Below, one piece after another: positions 41,301 through 50,300 of a stretch of 64,000 nucleotides of DNA; position 1 is the stretch's first letter; every line of letters starts with the position of its first letter. The notes under the pieces were generated by a model. That model was not told where the DNA came from and ran no database searches. It saw only the letters and a list, made by a program, of their open reading frames with translations. Location of the stretch: contig JALMQS010000070.1 of NCBI GenBank assembly GCA_024734495.1, forward strand, positions 15,996,306 through 16,060,305, read 5' to 3'. Both the position numbers and the translations under genes were made by a program. The DNA is from Forficula auricularia (lineage: Eukaryota > Arthropoda > Insecta > Dermaptera > Forficulidae).

Positions 41301-44300
41301 CGGGGCCAGGGTACAAGCCATGAAGACACTGTCTTCAGCCCGGCATTGAGGAAAGGATTCGTATGGGTAGAAAGTTTCGCTAGATAGCTGTTTTTAACTT
41401 GCCAGTTAAAGAGTGTATCATGACTGCAGAGGGTGTTTTCACGTTTCCACCGTAAAGCACGCATGACTAGAGCATGCAGCCATGAATAGATCATTCGTGG
41501 TATATTCTTGCCGCACATTATGACGAAAGCCATCTTTGTGAGCCTGTTGGCCTTGGAAAGTTAGAGCGCCCCGAAAGCTAGGCATCTCCAAGTAAAATAA
41601 AATCCAGGACGTCAGGTTCGGTTTGCAATATTATATACTGGGCTATTGCGGGGTTTTCTAACAAAATGTATAAATCGACCTGAAATTTTTAAATTGCTAT
41701 AACTCCAGACGATTTGAAAATAAAATCATAAATGTATATATCATTTTAAAGGAAATTGAATGCTCTACAACTTCTTTTCTGAGGACTTTTACTGTAAAAC
41801 GAAAGGCTGAGGTGATAGAGACAAAAGTTTGACGAAAAATATAGGAAATTTTATTTTTTTCATACATAAACGATATTTGCGAGCAAATATCTCAAAAACC
41901 ATAAGGAATAGAGAAAAATTAAATAGAAGAAATCTTGTAGTAAATATTATACCCTTTTATTTTGTTGAGGATAACTTTTCACTACGACCCACGGTTTTTG
42001 AGATGTAAGCAAAAACAAAAAAACGGGACATTCCACCCCCGTTCCACCCCTATGCCCGGTAGCTAAGACTAGGGACTTTTAGTATTTTTACCTCCTAACT
42101 AGCCCAAACACATTCCATATGAAAAAAATTTTCTCCTCTAAAATGTTTTATATGCCCCCTTTGTGAGCGTTCTTTGACTGGACTATATAATCCGTTAAAT
42201 AATTCCTGTGTTTAATATGTTTCACTATAAACCAACACCGCTTTCCCTAAACTATATTAAATTCTCTTTTCAGGCATAAGAGGTCGTTAAGTCATTAATA
42301 GAACGAGATGATGCTAATTTACATGATAGAATAAACTTCGTAAATTTATTTTAAAATCTTTAGATATGATCAATATTAATTTTTGAATATTAAATCAAAA
42401 ATTTGAAATATTATAATAATAATTTTTAAATACATTTTGGTAGTTCTTTTTTTATAAGACCTGTATCTGTAGGTATGTGATTTTTAAAAATCATTAAAAA
42501 AATGTGAAAGTAAAAATATTTTACATTTATTAGTTTATGTTGATTCTTTTTCTTTTAAAAATTCTTTTATATTTGTTTTTTGTTTTTATTTTGTCTTTTT
42601 TTTTATATATTTAGAATAGTTAGTAAAGGTCAACTCGTTTTTAGAAAGTAGCTTATAATTCCCTTTACAGGAATTTCAAGCAGAGATTGTGTTCAAGAAA
42701 ATTAATTGAATTTAAAGTGAATTATCTGCGTTTGTTACTGGGAATATTAAATTGGCTAAGCAAAAGCTTTAGCAACTAACTAAATCCTATTAAAGTGAAT
42801 CTCTTAGGAGTGGATTATTTATAAGAGGAATAAATTAACCAACAACGAACTCAAGGTTTGTGGAATATTGAGAGAAATTATAAATCTTCTACTAACATCC
42901 TAGAATAGCAAAAAGTTTCACAAATTGAATTTTTGAAGAAAAAAAGACAAAAAGCGCTTGAATTTAAAATCAAAGCACAATTTTGCAATATTTTTTTTCT
43001 TTATTTATTTTAAAATTCCTTTGAACTTCTCAAATGAGAGAAAATAGTCCAAATAGATCTCTGACGATACGACCGTTGATTCGACTTTTACAAATAAATT
43101 ATTATTATTATTTTAGGTTCTATGATGTCATTTTATTAATTTACAAAGAATATTTAAGAATAAAATATGAATAACAATATTAATAAAACTTAGAGAATGC
43201 GGTGTGGGTTTATAGTGAAACATTTTTAAATTATAGTAGGTTCAGTTATACGTTGGAGTTGTGGGGTTTCACAGTGAGGAAAAATAAAATAATTTGACGT
43301 CAATGTATTCCTGATGATGGGTTAATAACCCGAAAAATATTGAGAATTTAAAAACTAAATGGTTTAAGGTTGCTCGGACAGTAGCCCGCAAGTCAAAATA
43401 AAATCTAAGTTTTTTTTTAGACTAAAATTAAAAATTTTATCACATAAATTAATTATTTTAATTTAGATGTTAGTTAAAATCATTTTTAATCGGATATATG
43501 AAATAATTTAATTAATAAATATAATAAATAAATGTCTTTTGACTTGAGTCACGTGATTTATTTATTTTTAAGTGAAGCGGACTGATATTTTCGATCATTT
43601 AGATTTGAATATTTACAAAACCCTGGGTCAGAAATTTTTTTTAGCGTCATCTACGACAATTTATCTATATAAATAATTTTTTTTGTTTTTTTCTCTTTAT
43701 ACGATTTGGCTAGATTAATCGAAATATATGCTTTCATCCAACATTTCCTATTCACTACGTGTTAAAAGTTCGATTTTTAGTAATTAATTATACGAAAACC
43801 CTTGGTCAGATATTTTTCAAAAAATTATTTAAACGTATTTGTTATCGATTAATAACATTTTAAAAATTCAGATTATTAATCCAACGTTGCCTTAATCGAA
43901 TAATGCCTTAGAAACACCTCCAACTCCAACCTATTATAATAGTATTAACTGAACTAAAAGAACTTTACAGATATTTACAGCTCTATCTTATGCTATTTTT
44001 AGAATAAACACACACCCTGTTTTATACACATACACACACATATATATATAAACTACATTTCACCTGTAAAATGTGTTAATTAATTTCGTTAGGCTAAATT
44101 CAATTCGAATCTGGTTTAGTTCGATGGGTTTCAGGGTTTTTGGAGAACTAAATAATCTTATCTAATTGGACCCAAGTCAACTTTTTGACATTAAAAAAAG
44201 CTTAAAATACAAAATTACTACTCGGCTGCTCAAGCCAATCTTCTTCTTCTACAATTTATCTTTTATGAAATGGTCGGGGTCTTCTAGAACCTGTCCATTT

Positions 44301-47300
44301 TCAGTATTTTCTGCATTATGTTGGTCGTTTTCTATATTTCCAATTTATCCTATTATCATTTTTATTGAAATGATATATTAATTTTATTTATTTTTTCTGG
44401 GGATCGCGGGGCTAAAAATGAGAGAAATGCTGCTCTATTGGACATATAAATAAACACAATGACTCATGAGATCATGAGTAAGTTGGATTTTTAAATGATT
44501 GTTTACAATTTTTTGTATTTATTATTATGTATAGTTTTAGCATTGTATAATCTAAGATGACTGTTAAAATGATCAAATATGGGTGTTATTATATTCAGCG
44601 CCTGAGGATGCAACCCGCAATTCAGAATCTTTTATTCGAATGCATACACTACACTTTCAGAGCGCACCTGAATCAGAATAAAGGCTCAGATGTAAAATAT
44701 ACAAACAGCACAGTCTTATTATATAGACCAGAAGCGGGAAACCTACAGCTTTACGGCCGTGAGAGGCATAAGACCATAAAAGTAGCTAATTTTGCATAAT
44801 AGATTGTTTCATTTTTATTAACATTTTTATTCTTTAAGCTACTTAAAAATACGGTAAAAGAATACACTTTTGGTAGTTTATAAGACAGATTCATGATGAA
44901 ATTAATTGGAAAAAATTGCGACAAAAGTGAAATAAAAACTATAAAAAGAAAAAGGTTGAAAAATAAATGAGATATAAGTTTTAAAAGGAGAAGTTTTGTA
45001 GAATAATTAATTTAACACTTTCGAAGCTTGCTGGATTAACAGGAGACATTCCATTTTCTTTACAAAATTCAGAATAATGTCGGTAGATAACATTTCGTGG
45101 AATACAAATATTCTCAGCTTGGACATAATTTTCAGACAACCACTTTAGAGTGGCTGAGGTGTTGAATGTGGACGTAGTGGTTGATTAGAAGATGGCTCGC
45201 CTAACTAGAAAAGAAATTCCAAATTAATATTGTAGATATATCAAATACTTTTCACTTATCCTATTAAGTATTATAAATAGTTTAATTGAAGATGGTAGAA
45301 TTGTGGACAAAATCATTTTTTCACAAACAAAAATTAATCAGAGTTGAACTTTTTGTCGATCTATTTCGACTTCATCCGCAACTTGGATGCATTAAATAAT
45401 TATCATTAGAATAGAGAAGGTAACCGTAACTATACAATTAATAATTTTTTATAATAGATATTTTTATTACTTTATTTTTCACTTTACCGAGCTTTTCCAT
45501 TCATTCATTCAATAATTAATAATCATAATGTAAAACTGGCTTCTTTAATGATTATAAATGATTGCTATAAAAATATAGTTTTTTATTAAAATAAAAATAT
45601 TTACAATATAGGACGTTTATCAATTAAATAGTTCACCTATAAAATATAGAATAGGAATTTATAAGTCCTTATTCTATTGAGTTTTTCGTGACAATTAAAA
45701 AAATAAGATATTCTTTTAAATAGAAATAAGAAAAAATGTTTCAATCAATTATTATATAAACAAAATAATTGAATAAACAAAAATGGCGAAAAGCGAATAA
45801 ACAATAACATAAAAGTTGTTCGAGTTCGTGACTGTGATGAAACTGTATTAGATGAAGGAGGAGGTATCAGCCAAAGTTGGATGCGCTGGGTTCAATAAAA
45901 CACCCTGAATAAAACGTTTCGGCCTGAATTTATTTGGCCATCTTCAGTTAATTGGGCTACAAAATTTACAAATAGATGTTAACATTGATATATTTTATGC
46001 TTATTATCATAATATTACAAGTTGACCAAGTTGGTTGTTTAAACTTACAGTTATACACAAAATGCGGTACACATATGTGATCGAACCAAGCCTTGTCAAA
46101 AATAAAAATTGTAGCTTCATGTAAAGGACATGTAAGGGGGTATATATAAGCATACTGAATCGGCCCCCGAGAGATAATTTAATGTTACTTAGGGGATAAG
46201 TAGGTACTAATAAAATAATAAGATCTTGAAAGTTTCAGATCCCTAACTCAATTGGTTTGGTCAAAAAATTTCTCTCAGGGTCTTATGAACCGATTGATAT
46301 AAATTTTTAATATGTTTTGGGGACTGATAATAGGCTTCTATGAAAGAAATTATGAGCTATATAGGCTTATAAGATTCTTGAAAAAAAAAAATTGTTTTTC
46401 TATTAATTTCAATTTTTAACCATGATAAAACTTTGGCACAATTATGAAACTATTTATTTTCAAACCTTATCTACTTTCCTAATACTATTCAAATTTTGAA
46501 AAAAGGTACGCCATAGTAGAAAAAATAAAAACCACTTTTTGACCTAAATAATGATTTTTTTATTTATTTAAATGTTTTAAGCTTTCATTTTATTATTTTA
46601 ACGCATATTCATAGAATTTGTATTTATTAAAAACAATATTTCACTTTCAAAACAACAACAATTAATTTTTTGCCAAAGTCAAAAATTACAACAGGTAAAT
46701 ATCAATAAGCAATTTCATAGTTGTTTTAACAAATGTTTTTAGGAACAACTTTCTATTATAAAACTCGATTATTTATATATTTTTATTAACCTGAGACATA
46801 GATATAACCAAAAATTATCGAATTAATAGAAGACAAGAAAATTTTCTTTCCGAAAAAATCCAAACTTGCAAACAAACGGAAAAAGATCTACGAATCATTT
46901 TCACCGGTTCCTACCAATTAAAACAAGCTACATCGTATCTAGCAGAAATTATAAATGAATCGGAAAGAACATTTTCTTGTCTTCCCTTAATTCGATAAAT
47001 TTTAGTTATATCTATGTCTCAGTTTAATAAAAGTATATAAATAATCGAGTTTTATAATAGAAACTTGTTCCTAAAAACAACAGCTATTCTCTTGACCTAA
47101 ATATACGAGGATAAGTCAAAAATTACTTACACTTTTCGTTCTACAACTTTATTAAACTAAGATAGGTGTACAACAGATACATTATTTTTCGATATAGTCT
47201 CCACCTCTAGCAATGCACTTGGTCCAGCGAGCCACAAGCTTCCGGATGCCTTCCTGGTAGAAGGTTTTCGGTTGGTCATGAAGCCACTTTTGCACCGCAT

Positions 47301-50300
47301 CCCGAACGTCCATGTCTGAGGCAAATCGACGACCTCGCAAAGGGATAATAGGCAAAGAACCGTGACTAATGTTTAAAGAAGATGCTACCTTATCTATGGT
47401 AACTCGCCTATCTGCTGTTATCATCTCTTGAGCTTGCTTAATGTTGTCGTCAGTGGTCGAAGTTGACGGTCGCCCAGCTCCCTCTTTGTGTGTTACTCTC
47501 GTTCGGCCACTTTTAAACATTTCGATCCATAAAAACAAAGCTTTTACGAGATAAAGGACTTTCCCCGTATTGTGACAAAAGTCTCCGGTAAATTTCAGCA
47601 CCTTTCACACTCTCTGACCACAAACATCTGACTGACATGCTTATGCTGTTGTAGCTAGACGATAGCTGACGCGATCGTGATTAAATTCCGCACACGTGAC
47701 CACACCAACTCAACGCACGCGCATGCGGCTCGCCTCCTATCTTAGTTTAATAAAGTTGTAGAACGAAAAGTGTAGTTAATTTTTGACTTATCTTCGTATA
47801 AATAAATAGATAAATAAAATGCCTTTTTTGAGTTTTTTAATAAATTGGAAGATGGTGATATGTAGACATGGAATTGTATAATTTGATGGAATGGGAAGAA
47901 TGCATGAATTAAAAAGTAATTATATTCTAATTTGCTCGAATGTAAATAAATAAAAATGAGATTTATGATGACCTCCCATAAGGGTCAAATATTTAATTAT
48001 ATAGAAAAAATTTATATAAACTCATTACATTCATTCTGAACCTTTGGGCGCAGGCACATTAGAAATTTACATGAAGCTACAATTTTTATTTTTGACAAGG
48101 CTTGGTTCGATCACATATGTGTACCGCATTTTGTATAAACAACCAACTTGGTCAACTTGTGAATATTATGATAATAACTTACTTACTTCTTCACTTCCGA
48201 TGGCCAAATCGCCCTTGTAGAGCTTGAGCCTCTCGCGTGATGCCTCTCCATATTCCTCTATCCTGGGCCAATCCCTCCCATCCTGCCCCCACGTGAAGCT
48301 CTTGCAGATCTCTGACGACATTATCCAGCCATCTTTGTCTTGGTCTGCCTGGTGGTCTTCTTCCAGGCGGGTAGCTCTCGTGGAGGTTCTTTATGTCCCT
48401 GGTTTTCGGAGCACGAGCCACATGACCGGCCCATTCTAATCTTCTTTTCCTCACTACACTTGAGATATAAGGCTGCTTTGTCAAGTCTCTGACTTCTTCC
48501 TCGGATCTTCGTCTCCATTCACCAGAAGTTAGATCTTGAACAGGCCCACATATATTCCTGAGAACTTTGTTCTCGAAACTTATCAGTCTCCTCTGGTTAA
48601 GTAGCGTCATTGTCCACGACTCACAGCCATATATCACAACCGGTCTTATTAAGGTATTGTATATTTTTATTTTTATTTCTCGTGATAGAACTCTCATTCG
48701 AAGTAGTCCACTCAGACTTGCCAAAGCTCTATCACCCGCATGTTTTCGAGAGATTATTTCCTGGTCTATTCTGGCATCCGACGTCACTATAGTATTATAA
48801 TATTATAATATTATGATAATAAGCATTATAATATTATAATATTATGATAATAAGCATAAAATATATCAATATTAACATCTATTTGTAAATGTTGTAGCCC
48901 AATTAACTGAAGATGGCCAAATAAATTCAGGCCGAAACGTTTTATTCAGGGTGTTTTATTGAACCCCTCGCATCCGACTTTGGCTGATACCTCCTCCTTC
49001 ATCTAATACAATAACATGTAAGTCCATGAACAAAAGGGACAAATTTACAATAATATAATTAAAAAATGTGTAGTTTTGGTTTTCCTGTTTGTTCGAGTTA
49101 ATGTTCCAGAATGGATAGATTTATTGTGTCGTCATGTTGGAGATCATTACATTGTGTCTGTCCTATAATTATCCTAGGTACCCGATCGCCAAAACATTTG
49201 CCATCCCTGGGTGGCGAACCAACCTTGATCTGCACTAGCCAATAATGAAAATGTGTATAACATATAATGAACTAGGCTCAAAGCTCCCGGATTTGGACAT
49301 ATTGGTGATTCCTAAAGACATTTAAAAGTACAATTCTGCAATCTATAATATATAATTTTTTTAAAAAAAAGTACAAATTGACATAAATCAATACAATTCT
49401 TTTATAAATAGAATCTCAAAACACTTATTAAATTTCCTAGCGTTCCGGAAGAAATTCTCCCTTTATCAATAGAATATTTGAAAAATTTTAAAGATCATGA
49501 AAAATCTTAGAACCTTTTAATTAATTAAATACATCTCGTTTTATTATAGCATTCTAAATAAGAAAATAATTATTTCATCCAGCCATGTGGCGTAATCATA
49601 GAAGCCTTAAGATGAAAATAATTTTATCAATTATATTAGAAAATTAAGAAAAAAATTTAATAAATACCAGGATCAGCCGGGATTCTGACCCTTGACCTCA
49701 CGTATCCGTCACGAACCTCTAAAGAACTGCGTTTCAAATCCCCAATCCTAAGCCAATTAAATTAAGGGAATGTGCTGTTGGTTTGTAGTGAAACATTTTG
49801 TCAATTAATGTGGGTTAAAGTATTTGTAGTTTTTCATAATAAATGTAAAACACCACAAAAACCTTTAACCATCAATCCTAAATGTCTATATGAAGATAGT
49901 ATTTCACTTTTTTTTCTTTCTTTATTTTACTTAATTATAATATATTGTCATTATTATTATTCAGTTCCATTATCAGTATTAGATGTAAAAAATCAGAGGA
50001 AAAAAGGAACAATTAAACACCGTGTTAAAACATACGACCAATTGCAACATTTCGCCAATTTATTGTGGTTTCATCAGGCTATATACAAAAAATAAATACA
50101 AATTAATCATTCACAATCATCAAAATCAACCCAAACATAATATAATATAATTACCTTGATCAAATTTTTAAAACACTTCGTCATTCAATTCTCTTCTAAT
50201 TAGAATATATATATGGTACATAAAAATATGAATACATTTATTGAAAGAGACAATAAAAGAGTGTGTCTTCTGCTGGAATTATAAATTTTATTTATTTATA

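Larger units (their letters stand above)
36918..42212. mobile_element. Giant palindromic element with two later insertions
   Basis: The left arm (36918-38313) and right arm (40126-42212) are reverse complements once later insertions are removed: 37278-37850 in the left arm and 40253-41632 in the right. Matching words include gggctagttaggaggtaaaa (37111) against tttttacctcctaactagcc (42087), and ggtatgccaaatctaagg against its mirror at 40150. The 1.8 kb centre (38314-40125) holds a smaller inverted pair at 39660-39720 and 39930-39985. No transposase was found. It lies in RFX intron 2. Confidence 0.8.
45848..49010. mobile_element. Fold-back element with CTGAAGA-GGCC stem motif, enlarged by nested insertions
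   Basis: The left arm 45848-46125 (tagatgaaggaggaggtatc through ccaagccttgtcaaaaataa) mirrors the right arm 48075-49010. The motif CTGAAGA, T, GGCC...GGCC, GAAACG is on the plus strand at 48907-48939 and on the minus strand at 45913-45947. The right arm is split by an RTE-type LINE (48178-48790). Between the arms are a separate palindrome (46739-47084) and a deleted mariner (47106-47796). Confidence 0.85.

Noticed and set aside
41180..41533. 117-codon frame in the GC-rich insertion as a real protein
   Set aside because: GC-rich DNA has long chance frames; there is no domain and no codon pattern that supports coding.
44557..44799. 80-codon plus-strand frame as a gene
   Set aside because: No recognised family, no splice or promoter context, and it overlaps intron sequence of the RFX gene. 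The base composition is slightly unusual, so it may be a transposon scrap.
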